Both the position numbers and the translations under genes were made by a program. The notes below the pieces were generated by a model. The model saw only the letters and a program-made list of their open reading frames with translations. It did not search any database and was not told the DNA's origin. A stretch of DNA of 64,000 bases from Pseudomonas haemolytica (GTDB lineage: Bacteria; Pseudomonadota; Gammaproteobacteria; Pseudomonadales; Pseudomonadaceae). The stretch spans positions 1 through 64,000 of the forward strand of contig NZ_VOIW01000004.1 of assembly GCF_009659625.1 (NCBI RefSeq), in the 5' to 3' direction. Positions 7,924-18,064 of the stretch are shown here, piece by piece; the first letter of the stretch is position 1, and each line of letters starts with the position of its first letter.

Positions 7924-9282
7924 ATGCCTGCGACCCGTATCTGGTTAAAAAACCCCCTCGCGATCTTCACTGCCAATGGCCTCGATGCCCGTGGTGGCCT
8001 GGTGCTGCAAGACGGTGTGATCACCGAAGTGCTGGCCCAGGGCCAAGAGCCGGCACAGCCCTGTGCGCAGGTGTTCGATGCCCGCGAGCATGTGGTCCTG
8101 CCCGGGCTGATCAACACCCACCACCATTTCTACCAGACCCTGACCCGCGCCTGGGGGCCGGTGGTCAACCAGCCGCTGTTCCCCTGGCTGAAAACCCTGT
8201 ACCCGGTTTGGGCACGGCTCACCCCGGAAAAACTCGCCCTGGCCAGCAAGGTCGCCCTGGCGGAACTGCTGCTCTCGGGCTGCACCACGGCGGCCGATCA
8301 CCACTACCTGTTCCCCGATGGCTTGGAAAACGCCATTGATGTGCAGGTAGAAAGCGTGCGCGAACTGGGCATGCGCGCCATGCTCACCCGCGGCTCCATG
8401 AGCCTGGGCGAAGCCGATGGCGGCTTGCCGCCGCAGCAGACCGTGCAACAAGGCCAGGTGATCCTCGAAGACAGCCAGCGCCTGATCCGCGAGTACCACC
8501 AGCGGGGCGACGGTGCGCAAATCCAGATAGCCCTGGCGCCGTGCTCACCGTTCTCGGTCACGCCCGAAATCATGCAAGCCAGCGCCGAGCTGGCCAACAG
8601 CCTGGATGTGCGCCTGCACACCCACCTGGCGGAAACCCTCGACGAGGAGGACTTCTGCCTGCAACGTTTCGGCCTGCGTACCGTGGACTACCTCGACAGC
8701 GTCGGCTGGCTCGGCCCACGCACCTGGCTGGCCCATGGCATTCACTTCAACCCGGATGAAATCGCGCGCCTGGGCGCTGCCGGTACTGGCATCTGCCACT
8801 GCCCAAGCTCGAATATGCGTCTGGCCTCCGGTATCTGCCCGACCCTGGACCTGCTCGCCGCCGGTGCCCCCATTGGCCTGGGCGTGGACGGTTCCGCTTC
8901 CAACGACGCGTCGAACATGATCCTTGAAGCGCGCCAGGCCCTGTATATCCAACGCCTGCGGTATGGCGCAGAAAAGATCACCCCCGAAGGCGTGCTCGGC
9001 TGGGCGACCAAGGGGTCGGCGCAGTTGCTGGGCCGCACGGATATCGGTGAATTGGCCGTGGGCAAACAGGCTGACTTGGCGTTGTTCAAGCTTGATGAGC
9101 TGCGCTTCTCCGGCAGCCACGATCCGATTTCAGCGCTGCTCTTGTGCGGTGCGGATCGAGCGGACCGGGTGATGATCGGCGGCCAGTGGCGAGTCATCGA
9201 CGGCCAAGTGGAAGGCCTGGACCTGAAAGGTTTGATCGCCGATCACACCCAGGCGGCGCGGCAGTTAATCGCCGGAAGCTGA
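7924..9282 (+). CDS. 8-oxoguanine deaminase (amidohydrolase superfamily)
   Basis: This 452-aa cytosolic metal-dependent amidohydrolase belongs to the TrzN/AtzB/SsnA branch. Metal ligands are visible in order: HxH in INTHHHFYQT (His66, His68), His in RLHTHLAETLDE, His in WLAHGIHF and the Asp in LGVDGSASND. P. aeruginosa PA0142, a structurally studied member, converts 8-oxoguanine to urate, and this protein looks like its orthologue by sequence and by lying near the beta-alanine and adenine deaminase genes. Many such genes are mislabelled hydroxyatrazine or guanine deaminase. AGGAG stands seven bases before the ATG. The likely role is disposal or salvage of oxidised purines. Confidence 0.86.
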   Translation: MPATRIWLKNPLAIFTANGLDARGGLVLQDGVITEVLAQGQEPAQPCAQVFDAREHVVLPGLINTHHHFYQTLTRAWGPVVNQPLFPWLKTLYPVWARLTPEKLALASKVALAELLLSGCTTAADHHYLFPDGLENAIDVQVESVRELGMRAMLTRGSMSLGEADGGLPPQQTVQQGQVILEDSQRLIREYHQRGDGAQIQIALAPCSPFSVTPEIMQASAELANSLDVRLHTHLAETLDEEDFCLQRFGLRTVDYLDSVGWLGPRTWLAHGIHFNPDEIARLGAAGTGICHCPSSNMRLASGICPTLDLLAAGAPIGLGVDGSASNDASNMILEARQALYIQRLRYGAEKITPEGVLGWATKGSAQLLGRTDIGELAVGKQADLALFKLDELRFSGSHDPISALLLCGADRADRVMIGGQWRVIDGQVEGLDLKGLIADHTQAARQLIAGS

Positions 9283-9295
9283 GCCAAACGAGGAT

Positions 9296-9394
9296 CAAAG
9301 TGTGGGAGGGGGCTTGCTCCCGATAGCGGTGGGTCAGCCAACCTATATATGACTGAACCACTGCCATCGGGAGCAAGCCCCCTCCCACATTTGG
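9296..9394. repeat. Inverted REP pair (REPIN) 1
   Basis: Two copies of a palindromic REP core (GTGGGAGGGGGCTTGCTCCC) face each other across a short spacer, right behind the deaminase gene. The same pair occurs at 21135-21233 and 55390-55487. This is the intergenic REPIN type described in P. fluorescens, mobilised in trans by RAYT proteins. No RAYT gene lies in the window. Confidence 0.85.
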
Positions 9395-9418
9395 CTCTAT
9401 GGCGTTCTTAAAATCTGG

Positions 9419-10510
9419 TTATAACCCCAACAGCGACAACATGATAAAGGTCGCAAACAGCACAAAATGGGTCATCCCTTCGATGGCATTGGTCTCACCA
9501 TCGTTGAGGTTGATTGCGCTGACAATCAGCGTGATAAACACCATCACGGTTTGCACCGGCGTCATCGCCATCTGGAACGGCTGGCCCGTATAAAGCGCCA
9601 TAGCCTCCATCACCGGCACCGTCAGAATCACCGTCGACAACGAGGCACCCAACGCGATGTTCACCACCGACTGCATGCGGTTGGCCAACGCGGCGCGCAG
9701 TGCCGTCAGGATTTCCGGCGCAGCGGAGATAGCCGCCACCACAATCGCCGTGATCACCGGCGGAGCGCCCGTGCCTTCCAGGCCCAGGTCGAGGGTCTTG
9801 GACATCACCTCGGCCAGTGCACCAATCACGATCACCCCAAACACCAAGGTGCCGATGGAAAACGCCAGGTTGACCGGCGGCGCCTGCTCATCTTCCGGGG
9901 TTTTCTTGCGGCGTTTTTCCGGGTAGCTGTAGCTGAAGAAATAACTGTGCGGCCCTACCTGCATGCGCAGGAACAGGGTGTACAGCACCACCATCGCGCC
10001 AATGGTGAAGGCCGAGTAAATTTTCCAATCCGCTTCGGGGATAAATTCCGGCACCACCATCGACACGCCCATGGCGGTGAGGATCATCACGCTGTAGGTG
10101 CGTGCCGAGTCATCGTTGTAGGACTGCTCGCCATGCTTGATGCCGCCCATCAACGCGGCCAGGCCGAGGATGCCGTTGATATCGAGCATCACCGCCGAGT
10201 AAATGGTGTCGCGCACCAGTGTGGGCGAGGGCTCGTTACTCATCATGATCGCCAGAATCACCACTTCCACCAACACCGCGGCGAGGGTCAGGATCATGGT
10301 GCCGTAGGGGTCACCAACCTTTTCCGCCAACTGCTCGGCGTGATGGGCCACGCGCATCGAGGCCATTACGATAAACGCGATCAGCGCAACGCCGGCCAGC
10401 AGCGCCACCAGTTGCCCGCTGTGAAGCATCCAGTGCTCCAAGGGGTAGGCGGCAATCGCGGCGATCAGCGCCAGCAGCATGAATTTTTCTTGCTTGAGGG
10501 ATGTGAGCAT
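9419..10510 (-). CDS. chaA: Calcium/sodium:proton antiporter ChaA
   Basis: This 363-aa inner-membrane cation exchanger of the CaCA superfamily exports Ca2+/Na+ against protons. It has about 11 hydrophobic segments. The two alpha repeats are recognisable: LAAVLVEVVILAIMMSN near residues 75-92 and VAAISAAPEILTALRAAL near residues 255-272, each carrying the acidic ion-coordinating residue. A charged cytosolic loop (PEKRRKKTPEDEQAPP) lies between the halves, as in ChaA. It is alone on the minus strand between REPIN 1 and the divergent adenine deaminase gene, so probably has its own promoter. Confidence 0.9.
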   Translation of the reverse strand: MLTSLKQEKFMLLALIAAIAAYPLEHWMLHSGQLVALLAGVALIAFIVMASMRVAHHAEQLAEKVGDPYGTMILTLAAVLVEVVILAIMMSNEPSPTLVRDTIYSAVMLDINGILGLAALMGGIKHGEQSYNDDSARTYSVMILTAMGVSMVVPEFIPEADWKIYSAFTIGAMVVLYTLFLRMQVGPHSYFFSYSYPEKRRKKTPEDEQAPPVNLAFSIGTLVFGVIVIGALAEVMSKTLDLGLEGTGAPPVITAIVVAAISAAPEILTALRAALANRMQSVVNIALGASLSTVILTVPVMEAMALYTGQPFQMAMTPVQTVMVFITLIVSAINLNDGETNAIEGMTHFVLFATFIMLSLLGL

Positions 10511-10701
10511 TCGGGGCCTTTTCGTACAGCGAATCAGTCATTGATGGGGTACAGACTGCGCCAAGCCGCTAACGTTTCGTTACACCTTAGTTCACGTCAC
10601 CCTTGCGTGAGTGACACAAATACTCTCCTGCTGGTCAGGTTTTGCCGATTATTTCGGCCATGGCCTGTAGAATGCCGCCATTGCACCTGATGAGAATTTA
10701 G

Positions 10702-11658
<957 letters not shown>

Positions 11659-11686
11659 CCGGCAATCACTGACTGAATGCAGTCTA

Positions 11687-11716
11687 AATGTGGGGCGGGC
11701 TTGCTCGCCCCACATT
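11687..11716. terminator. Single REP-like palindrome between convergent genes
   Basis: AATGTGGGGCG (11687-11697) pairs perfectly with CGCCCCACATT (11706-11716). It stands between the convergent adenine deaminase and MFS genes, followed by GGTTTTG. It belongs to the same sequence family as the palindromes at 50291 and 56870 and probably serves as a bidirectional terminator. Confidence 0.65.
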
Positions 11717-11732
11717 GGTTTTGTATTGACCT

Positions 11733-13103
11733 TTAGATTTCGGTGAGCTCTTCCAGGGTCTTGCCCTTGGTTTCCATCCCAAACACCCAGACCACCAGCG
11801 CCGCCACCGCAAAACACAGCGCGCCCAAGGCAAATACCCCGCCCTGCCCGGTTATCGGGAACACCAGCCCGGTCACCAATGGCCCCAGCAACGAGCCGAC
11901 CCGGCCTATCGCCGACGCAAACCCGGAGCCCGTCGCCCGCGCCGAGGTGGGATACAACTCCGGCGTGTAGGTGTACAGCACCGCCCACATGCCAAACAGA
12001 AAGAACTGCATCAACAGCCCGGAAGTAATCAGCAGGCCTACGTTGCCGCCAAACACCGCGCTCTGCCCATACAAAAATGCCATTACCCCACCGCCCAACA
12101 ACGTCACGACGCACACCGGCTTACGCCCCCAGCGTTCGACCAGCCACGCCGCCATCAGGAAGCCCGGAATCCCGCCAAGGGAAATGATCACCGTGTAATA
12201 CACCGACTGGGTCACGGCAAAACCCGATTGCTGCAACAACGCACTCAGCCAGGACGTCAGTCCGTAGAACCCGAGCAAAGCAAAGAACCACACACTCCAG
12301 ATCATCATCGTGCGCTGGCGGTACTGCGCCGACCAAAGCTGCTGAAACGCGGAGAAGAAAGTCCCCGGCACCGTATCGACGCGTGGCAGCGCAATCGGCT
12401 CAGGCAAATCAGCGCGGCCCAGTGAATCGCGCACCTTCTGTTCAATACCCAGCAAAACCTTGTCCGCCGCGTCATGCTTTCCGGCCTGCTCCAACCAACG
12501 CGGCGACTCCGGGATAAAGAACCGGATGGCCAACACAAACACCGCCGGCACCGCCAACACCAGGAAGATGTCGCGCCAGCCAATCACCGGCAACAGGAAG
12601 TAAGACAGCACGCCCGCGGCCACAAAGCCCAACGGCCAAAAACCATCCATCAACGCGATATAGCGCCCGCGCCGTTTGGCGGGAATCAGCTCCGACAGCA
12701 TCGACTGAGCAATGGGAAATTCCATGCCCATGCCAATGCCCAGCAGGATACGAAACAACGTCAGCGTCTCCACCGTCTGCGCCGTGGAACACAGATAGCT
12801 GGCGACGCCCCACAACACGATGCTCCACTGGAACACCGGCTTGCGCCCGAAGCGATCAGCGAGCATCCCGGAGAGCGAAGCGCCGACCACCATGCCGAAA
12901 AAACTCGAACTGGCCAGCAGCCCGGCCTGGGCCGTACTCAAGCCAAACTCGGTTTTGATCGAACCTAACAGGAAGGTCATCATCGCCAGGTCCATGGAGT
13001 CGAAGAAAAACGCCAAGGCGATGATGATGAAAACGACTCGGTGGTAACCGCTGATGGGCAACCGTTCCAGCCGTTCTGCCGCGCTATAGCCCTGCCTACC
13101 CAT
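11733..13103 (-). CDS. MFS transporter, metabolite:H+ symporter type
   Basis: This 456-aa inner-membrane major facilitator has 12 predicted segments. The start at 13103 (MGRQGYSAAERL) has GGGGGTG five bases upstream; an ATG 45 bp earlier has no such site. FFFDSMDLAMM in TM1 and motif A DRFGRKPVFQW after TM2 place it with the sugar-porter-like organic-acid subfamily (AAHS/NiaP type), which imports aromatic acids, nicotinate or similar anions. The C-terminal TKGKTLEEL tail is also typical of sugar-porter relatives. No catabolic genes adjoin it, so the substrate is open. Confidence 0.82.
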   Translation of the reverse strand: MGRQGYSAAERLERLPISGYHRVVFIIIALAFFFDSMDLAMMTFLLGSIKTEFGLSTAQAGLLASSSFFGMVVGASLSGMLADRFGRKPVFQWSIVLWGVASYLCSTAQTVETLTLFRILLGIGMGMEFPIAQSMLSELIPAKRRGRYIALMDGFWPLGFVAAGVLSYFLLPVIGWRDIFLVLAVPAVFVLAIRFFIPESPRWLEQAGKHDAADKVLLGIEQKVRDSLGRADLPEPIALPRVDTVPGTFFSAFQQLWSAQYRQRTMMIWSVWFFALLGFYGLTSWLSALLQQSGFAVTQSVYYTVIISLGGIPGFLMAAWLVERWGRKPVCVVTLLGGGVMAFLYGQSAVFGGNVGLLITSGLLMQFFLFGMWAVLYTYTPELYPTSARATGSGFASAIGRVGSLLGPLVTGLVFPITGQGGVFALGALCFAVAALVVWVFGMETKGKTLEELTEI

Positions 13104-13204
13104 GCCGCACCCCCAGTGTGAAAAATCCCCCTGGCGAGTGTGCGGCATCGTTTGCCCTGGCTATTGCTGGATGCGACCTGACTGCAACTCTGAACGACGC
13201 GTTC

Positions 13205-13891
13205 TTATCGTGCCGCCAGCCGGTTGATTTCCTCAACCCCTGCATCGTTGACCAATAACGCCCGTGACTCATTGATCACACTGATCCAGTTCGCCTGCAG
13301 AAACAGCTGCATCAACCCTGCCCCCAACGCACCGCCCAAGTGTGGTTGCTGCTGGCTCCAGTCGAAACAGTCGCAGACCAACGGCGATGCCAGTGCCTGG
13401 GTAAAAATGCCCAGGTCCGCCAAACGCTGCGTGCCCTTGACCGTAACCTCGGTACGCTGCTCATGGCGCTCGATCCATCCGGCCGCGAGCATCCGTTGAT
13501 ACAGCCCTGCCGCCACCTCGCCGCCGAGGTGGCCGTGGCACCAGCGGGCGCGACGCAGCAGCGGCGGTGCCAGCAACGCCGGTGGCGAAGCATCCGGTGT
13601 GCTACGCGCCGCACTGGCCATGGTGGTGCTGGCCAGCGCATCAATCGCGGCACTGACATCCGCAGCTGCCACGCGAAACAGCCGCTTGCCCCGGCGGGCC
13701 TCGATCCGCAGCAGGCCGCTGCCGGTCAGCCGCGCCAAATGCGCATTGGCCGACGCCGGCGACAAACCGGCCAGCGTCGCCAGCTCATCTGAAGACTTCG
13801 CCGAACCGTCCATCAAGGCCCAGAGCATGGCCGTGCGTTTGGGCTCGGCGAGCAAGCTGGCGATCTGACTGATGCAAGGTGCTGCTTCCAT
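13205..13891 (-). CDS. ArsR-type winged-helix transcription regulator
   Basis: This 228-aa protein has an N-terminal ArsR/SmtB-like helix-turn-helix (SSDELATLAGLSPASANAHLARLTGSGLL, residues about 33-61). A longer C-terminal region of roughly 140 residues (LRRARWCHGHLGGEVAAGL, VCDCFDWSQQQPHLGG) is not found in minimal metal sensors. The C-terminal half is shared by a pseudomonad/burkholderia group of regulators of unknown ligand. It carries several Cys/His residues (one CDC, one HGH) that might bind metal or sense redox state, which is inference only. It lies upstream of the MFS gene in the same direction after about 100 bp and could control it. Confidence 0.8.
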   Translation of the reverse strand: MEAAPCISQIASLLAEPKRTAMLWALMDGSAKSSDELATLAGLSPASANAHLARLTGSGLLRIEARRGKRLFRVAAADVSAAIDALASTTMASAARSTPDASPPALLAPPLLRRARWCHGHLGGEVAAGLYQRMLAAGWIERHEQRTEVTVKGTQRLADLGIFTQALASPLVCDCFDWSQQQPHLGGALGAGLMQLFLQANWISVINESRALLVNDAGVEEINRLAAR

Positions 13892-14025
13892 GTATTCACT
13901 CCCTGTTAAACCATTGTTCTGCTGCGGTTGACGCCGAAGTATAGGTGCGCAGGCCGCCGGTTCCGCGGCGTCTGACGGCGCAGATCAGGACAGGATATGA
14001 GGGAAACTTCCGACCGTGGCGCAGG

Positions 14026-14955
14026 CTATTGCCCTTTGGCCATTCGCCCCGGTCGTTGCGCGGTCAATGTCGCACAACGGGACACGAGCATGTCCCGCAG
14101 CAAATTGATGGGTTTGCTCAATTGCGCGCGGTGGGCACATAGCAGGTTGAGTGGCGTGCGCTCGCCCTGCAGCTCCGGCAGAATCAGACGCAAGCGCCCG
14201 GCCAGCACGTCGGTGCTTACATCCAGCCAGGACTTGTAGGCAATGCCCATCCCTGCCACCGCCCAGCGGCGCACAACATCGGCATCATCACTGAAGCGGT
14301 CACCGCTGACCGTCAGGCTGACGTGACGCTTGCCGTCGTAAAAACCCCAGTGGTCATGCACGCGGCTGCCAAGCATGTACAGCAGGCAATTGTGCTGGGC
14401 CAGTTGTTCCAGATGGCGCGGCTCGCCATGCCGGGCGAGGTAACTGGGCGCGGCACACAGCACACGAATATTGTCCGGGGCGATGGGCAGCGCAATCAGG
14501 CTGGAGTCTTCGGGCTCGCCATAGCGCAAGGCGATGTCCACTGGCTGGCGGAACAGGTCGGCAATGCGATCGCCCAGTAACAGGCGCACGTTCAATTGCG
14601 GGTGTTGCTGCTGGAACTCATCCAACCACGGCACCAACTGGTTGCGACCGAAATCCGACGGTGCCGACAATTGCAGCACGCCACTGACATGGTCCTGGCC
14701 GCTGGCCAAGAGGCGCCGCCCTTCGTCCAGCGCACTCAATGACGCACGCGCATATTCCAGGAACCCCTCGCCTTCGGCGGTCAGGCGCAGGCTGCGGGTG
14801 GAACGCGCCAGCAAGCGCGTGCCCAGTTGCTGTTCGATACGCTTGAGCGCGGCGCTGGCCACTGCGGGCGACAGGTCCATGACCCGCGCAGCCGCCGACA
14901 GACTGCCCAGGTCTGCGGCTCGCACAAACAACTGCAAATCATCAAAACGCAGCAT
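14026..14955 (-). CDS. LysR-family regulator
   Basis: This 309-aa LysR protein has a textbook N-terminal HTH (GSLSAAARVMDLSPAVASAALKRIEQQLG, residues about 17-45) and the long linker helix with RSTRSLRLTAEGEGFLEYA. A substrate-binding domain of the CrgA/DmlR subgroup follows. It is divergent from a zinc-free quinone-reductase-like dehydrogenase across 133 bp, a pattern repeatedly seen where the LysR member responds to quinones or electrophiles and controls the reductase. That control is inferred. Confidence 0.85.
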   Translation of the reverse strand: MLRFDDLQLFVRAADLGSLSAAARVMDLSPAVASAALKRIEQQLGTRLLARSTRSLRLTAEGEGFLEYARASLSALDEGRRLLASGQDHVSGVLQLSAPSDFGRNQLVPWLDEFQQQHPQLNVRLLLGDRIADLFRQPVDIALRYGEPEDSSLIALPIAPDNIRVLCAAPSYLARHGEPRHLEQLAQHNCLLYMLGSRVHDHWGFYDGKRHVSLTVSGDRFSDDADVVRRWAVAGMGIAYKSWLDVSTDVLAGRLRLILPELQGERTPLNLLCAHRAQLSKPINLLRDMLVSRCATLTAQRPGRMAKGQ

Positions 14956-15088
14956 GTAATCCCGCCCATTATCAAAATCTGGTTGAAACAGACTGCTGTT
15001 TTAGCCGCTTTTATCTGCGTAGGAAATAGCCAATCATCTGCCCATCCCGTTATCACCCGTATCACACCGCCCATTTATCGGAGCCATC

Positions 15089-16102
15089 ATGAAAGCCATT
15101 GCCTACTACGCCTCACTGCCGATCAACGATCCAGAATCCCTGCAAGACATCGAACTGCCGGCGCCCGTGGCCGGCCCGCGTGACCTGTTGGTGGAAGTCA
15201 AAGCCATCTCGGTCAACCCGGTGGACACCAAAGTGCGCCAGAACGTCGCCCCGGAAAATGGCGCTGCCAAGGTGCTGGGCTGGGACGTAGCCGGGGTGGT
15301 CAAGGCAGTCGGCAGCGAAGTGACGCTGTTCAAGGCCGGTGACAAGGTGTTCTACGCCGGCTCCCTGGTACGCCCAGGCGGTAACAGCGAACTGCACACA
15401 GTGGATGAGCGCATCGTCGGCCATATGCCCAAGAGCCTGGGGTTCGCCGAAGCCGCCGCACTTCCGTTGACCGCCATTACCGCGTGGGAGTTGTTGTTCG
15501 AGCGTTTGCAGGTGCAAGAAGGCAAGGAAGATCAAGGCCAGAGCCTGCTGATCGTCGGCGCCGCCGGTGGCGTGGGGTCGATCCTGACTCAACTGGCCAA
15601 CCAACTTACCGCGCTGAAAGTAATCGGCACCGCGTCGCGCCCCGAAACCCAGGATTGGGCCAAGGCCCTGGGCGCACACCTGGTGATCGACCACAGCCAG
15701 CCGTTGAGCGAAGCGCTGAAACAGGCCGGCCAGCCGCACGTGACCCACGTCGCCAGCCTGACCCAGACCGAGCATCACCTGGATCAACTGGTGGAAGCCC
15801 TGCAACCCCAAGGCAAGCTGGCGCTGATCGACGACCCCAAGGCGCTGGATGTGAGCAAGCTCAAGCGCAAGAGCCTGTCGCTGCACTGGGAGTTCATGTA
15901 CACCCGGTCGATGTTCGAGACGCCGGACATGATCGAGCAACACAACCTGCTCAACCGCGTGGCCGAGCTGATCGACGCCGGCACCCTGAAAACCACGGTG
16001 GGCGAGCACTTTGGTGTGATCAATGCGCAAAACCTGCGCCGTGCCCACGCGCTTCTGGAAAGCGGCAAGGCCAAGGGCAAGATCGTGCTGGAAGGATTCT
16101 GA
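15089..16102 (+). CDS. Quinone-oxidoreductase-like alcohol dehydrogenase (MDR superfamily)
   Basis: This 337-aa cytosolic NADPH-linked medium-chain dehydrogenase has an N-terminal GroES-like domain (LGWDVAGVVKAVGSEV near residue 66) and a Rossmann domain with IVGAAGGVGSILTQLA near residues 155-170. The catalytic-zinc Cys/His set of true alcohol dehydrogenases is not evident, so it fits the zinc-independent QOR/ZADH1 branch despite the common label zinc-type. It probably reduces quinones or enones. GGAG stands six bases before the ATG. The divergent LysR gene is the likely regulator. Confidence 0.85.
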   Translation: MKAIAYYASLPINDPESLQDIELPAPVAGPRDLLVEVKAISVNPVDTKVRQNVAPENGAAKVLGWDVAGVVKAVGSEVTLFKAGDKVFYAGSLVRPGGNSELHTVDERIVGHMPKSLGFAEAAALPLTAITAWELLFERLQVQEGKEDQGQSLLIVGAAGGVGSILTQLANQLTALKVIGTASRPETQDWAKALGAHLVIDHSQPLSEALKQAGQPHVTHVASLTQTEHHLDQLVEALQPQGKLALIDDPKALDVSKLKRKSLSLHWEFMYTRSMFETPDMIEQHNLLNRVAELIDAGTLKTTVGEHFGVINAQNLRRAHALLESGKAKGKIVLEGF

Positions 16103-16247
16103 AAAACGTCTGTCAGCGTCGTCTGTTATTCCTGTGAGTAATGGACGACACCATTAGTCCGAGAGTTGATCCTTGTCATATTTGTGAGGGGATTGGGGTT
16201 TATATTGGCCGCCTTTGCCACGATTCTTTTACGTGAGGAAGTCAGCA

Positions 16248-16430
16248 ATGAAGATCCTGATAAAAGCGTTAGCAAAATCCCCAGGCAACCAATGGCAAGT
16301 TCGCCTCGACGGCGAAGCCATCACCTTCCGCAGTGAAGCCGAGGCCCGCGCCTTCGCCGATACGCTGCAAGCCCGGATCCAGGCGCCCCACCGCTTTCCC
16401 CTCAGCCAGCAACGCTGCGCCGCTGGCTGA
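16248..16430 (+). CDS. Small uncharacterised protein, 60 aa
   Basis: The ATG at 16248 (MKILIKALAKSP) has GAGGAAG seven bases upstream; an in-frame ATG 33 bp earlier lacks one. The protein is basic and alternates charged and hydrophobic residues in a way consistent with a short beta-beta-alpha fold (NQWQVRLDGEAITF, then SEAEARAFADTLQARI). There is no signal peptide or membrane segment. It recalls DUF2188-sized stress proteins, but I do not recognise the family with confidence. It lies between the reductase and the convergent Bcr-type exporter, only 8 bp from the latter's stop. Confidence 0.6.
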   Translation: MKILIKALAKSPGNQWQVRLDGEAITFRSEAEARAFADTLQARIQAPHRFPLSQQRCAAG

Positions 16431-16438
16431 CCCGTATT

Positions 16439-17632
16439 TCAGACCTGCGCCTGCGCGGCCCTTGCCCGTTGCAGGCGCTGGGTCGACATCGCAATCGTCA
16501 CTGCCAGCACACCGCACAAGCTGATGACCATGGCCATTGGCATCGCTGTGCCGTCGTGCAACACGCCAACCAACGACGCCGCACCTGCCGCCACGCCGAA
16601 CTGGATGCACCCGAGCAACGCCGACGCACTGCCGGCCCGCGCACCCTGCCCGCTCATGGCACACGCCGAGGTATTGGGCAAAATGCAGCCCAGGCTGGCG
16701 ATACAGATAAACAGCGGCACCAGCAACGGCCACAGGGCCTCGGTGCGCAACGCTGCGATCCCCAGAAGGCTCAAGGCTGCCGCCACATACACCCACACCG
16801 TACGCGACAGCAAAAACGCCGGGCCGCGTTTGGCGAGCAATCGCGCATTCAGCTGTGCCACCAGGATAAAGCCGGCGGCGTTGGAGCCGAACAGCCAGCC
16901 GTAATGCTCGGCAGGCACGCCATAGAGTTTGATGAATACGAAAGGAGAACCGGCGATGTAGGCAAACATCCCGGCAATCGAAATCCCGCCGGTCAAGGCA
17001 TAACCGAGGTACACCCGGTCCGACAATAGCGAACCATAGCGACGTAACGAGCCAGACAATGGCTGGCGTGGCTGGTGGGCCGGAAAGGTTTCCGGCAATC
17101 CAACCGCCACGGCAATGGCCGCCAACACGCTGAACAACGACAACGCCAGGAAGATCGATTGCCAGCCCCACACTCCGACCATCAACCCACCCGCCAATGG
17201 CGCGAGAATCGGCGCCAGGCCGGTCACCAGCATCAGTTGCGAATACACCTTGGCCGAGCCCACCGCATCGCATTTGTCACTGACTACCGCCCGGGAAATC
17301 ACCATGCCCGCGCAACCGCCGAGGGCCTGCACGAAGCGCGCACCGATCAACCATTCCAGGGACGGCGCATAGGCGCAGGCGAAGGACGCGAGGGTAAACA
17401 GGGTGACGCCGCTGAGCAGCGGCACACGCCGGCCAAAACGGTCGGCCAACGGGCCGTAGATCAATTGGCCAATGGCCAGGCCAGCGAAATACACCGCCAG
17501 AGTCAACTGGATATGTTTTTCATCGGTGGCAAAGGCCGTGGCCATGGCCGGAAAGCCTGGCAGGTAAAAATCGATCGCCAACGGCGCGAAGGCGCTCAAG
17601 GCGCCCAGAATCAGGATTATGCGAAGGTTCAT
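16439..17632 (-). CDS. Bcr/CflA-family MFS drug exporter
   Basis: This 397-aa inner-membrane antiporter has 12 hydrophobic segments. The opening (LSAFAPLAIDFYLPGFPAMA) is the Bcr/CflA signature in TM1, followed by motif A GPLADRFGRRVPLLSG near residue 60. A late ILPNTSACAMSGQGARAGSASALLG segment corresponds to the conserved TM10-11 region. Proton-driven export of chloramphenicol, bicyclomycin or other small toxicants is known for the family; the specific substrate here is unknown. It is monocistronic on the minus strand. Confidence 0.88.
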   Translation of the reverse strand: MNLRIILILGALSAFAPLAIDFYLPGFPAMATAFATDEKHIQLTLAVYFAGLAIGQLIYGPLADRFGRRVPLLSGVTLFTLASFACAYAPSLEWLIGARFVQALGGCAGMVISRAVVSDKCDAVGSAKVYSQLMLVTGLAPILAPLAGGLMVGVWGWQSIFLALSLFSVLAAIAVAVGLPETFPAHQPRQPLSGSLRRYGSLLSDRVYLGYALTGGISIAGMFAYIAGSPFVFIKLYGVPAEHYGWLFGSNAAGFILVAQLNARLLAKRGPAFLLSRTVWVYVAAALSLLGIAALRTEALWPLLVPLFICIASLGCILPNTSACAMSGQGARAGSASALLGCIQFGVAAGAASLVGVLHDGTAMPMAMVISLCGVLAVTIAMSTQRLQRARAAQAQV

Positions 17633-17719
17633 CAGACACCCAAGTGAGTCGGCAGCTCGACAGTCTAGCCGCGCTTGGGTGCCGTGAACATTACGTTAGG
17701 TCGCTAACTATCGGAAAAC

Positions 17720-17917
17720 TTACGCCAGCTTGGCGATGTAGCCTTCCTCGGTGATCAGGTCGATCACTTCCTGCGAGGAAAGGCGGCTCTCCACGCCCAC
17801 TTCTTTCGCCGCCAAGTCCACCTTCACACTCGCCCCCGAATCTTTGCTTTGCACCGCCTGGGTCACCGCACGAACGCAATGGCCGCAGGTCATTCCTTCA
17901 ACACTGAATATTTGCAT
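17720..17917 (-). CDS. copZ: Copper chaperone CopZ
   Basis: The protein is a 65-aa heavy-metal-associated domain beginning MQIFSVEGMTCGHC, with the copper-binding Cys11 and Cys14. A beta-alpha-beta-beta-alpha-beta ferredoxin-like fold is expected for the rest. The start at 17917 is set by AGGAG nine bases upstream and by the domain beginning immediately. It delivers Cu(I) to the ATPase CopA and to CueR in the cytosol. Its promoter (17947-17977) has the stretched 19-bp spacer typical of CueR control, so it should be induced by copper along with copA. Confidence 0.93.
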   Translation of the reverse strand: MQIFSVEGMTCGHCVRAVTQAVQSKDSGASVKVDLAAKEVGVESRLSSQEVIDLITEEGYIAKLA

Positions 17918-17946
17918 GACATGACTCCTTTGATGAGGTTGTACCC

Positions 17947-17977
17947 AGTCTCGAGCTTGCCACGATGGTAAGGTCAA
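17947..17977 (-). promoter_or_regulatory. CueR-type promoter of copZ
   Basis: On the minus strand this is TTGACC (17972-17977), a 19-bp spacer and GAGACT (17947-17952). An imperfect dyad ACCTTACC...GGCAAGCT (17954-17974) lies inside the spacer. A 19-bp spacer with an ACCTT-type dyad is the hallmark of MerR-family activation. It shares TTGACCTT with the copA promoter. Confidence 0.72.
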
Positions 17978-18064
17978 GTTTCAAAAAAATCGGCCGGGCT
18001 GGTATTCGATGGCTGCGTCGGCCAAGCTTCAACTTTCCTCGCTGTGAACCACGGAGCATTCGCC

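Noticed and set aside
9296..9394. REP pair as an insertion-sequence remnant with terminal inverted repeats
   Set aside because: No transposase fragment or target duplication is visible, and identical pairs recur between other genes, as expected of REPINs.
13205..13891. ArsR-type regulator as part of an arsenic or metal operon
   Set aside because: The neighbours are an organic-anion-type MFS transporter and a LysR gene. No arsenic genes are present and the usual metal-site pattern of ArsR is missing.
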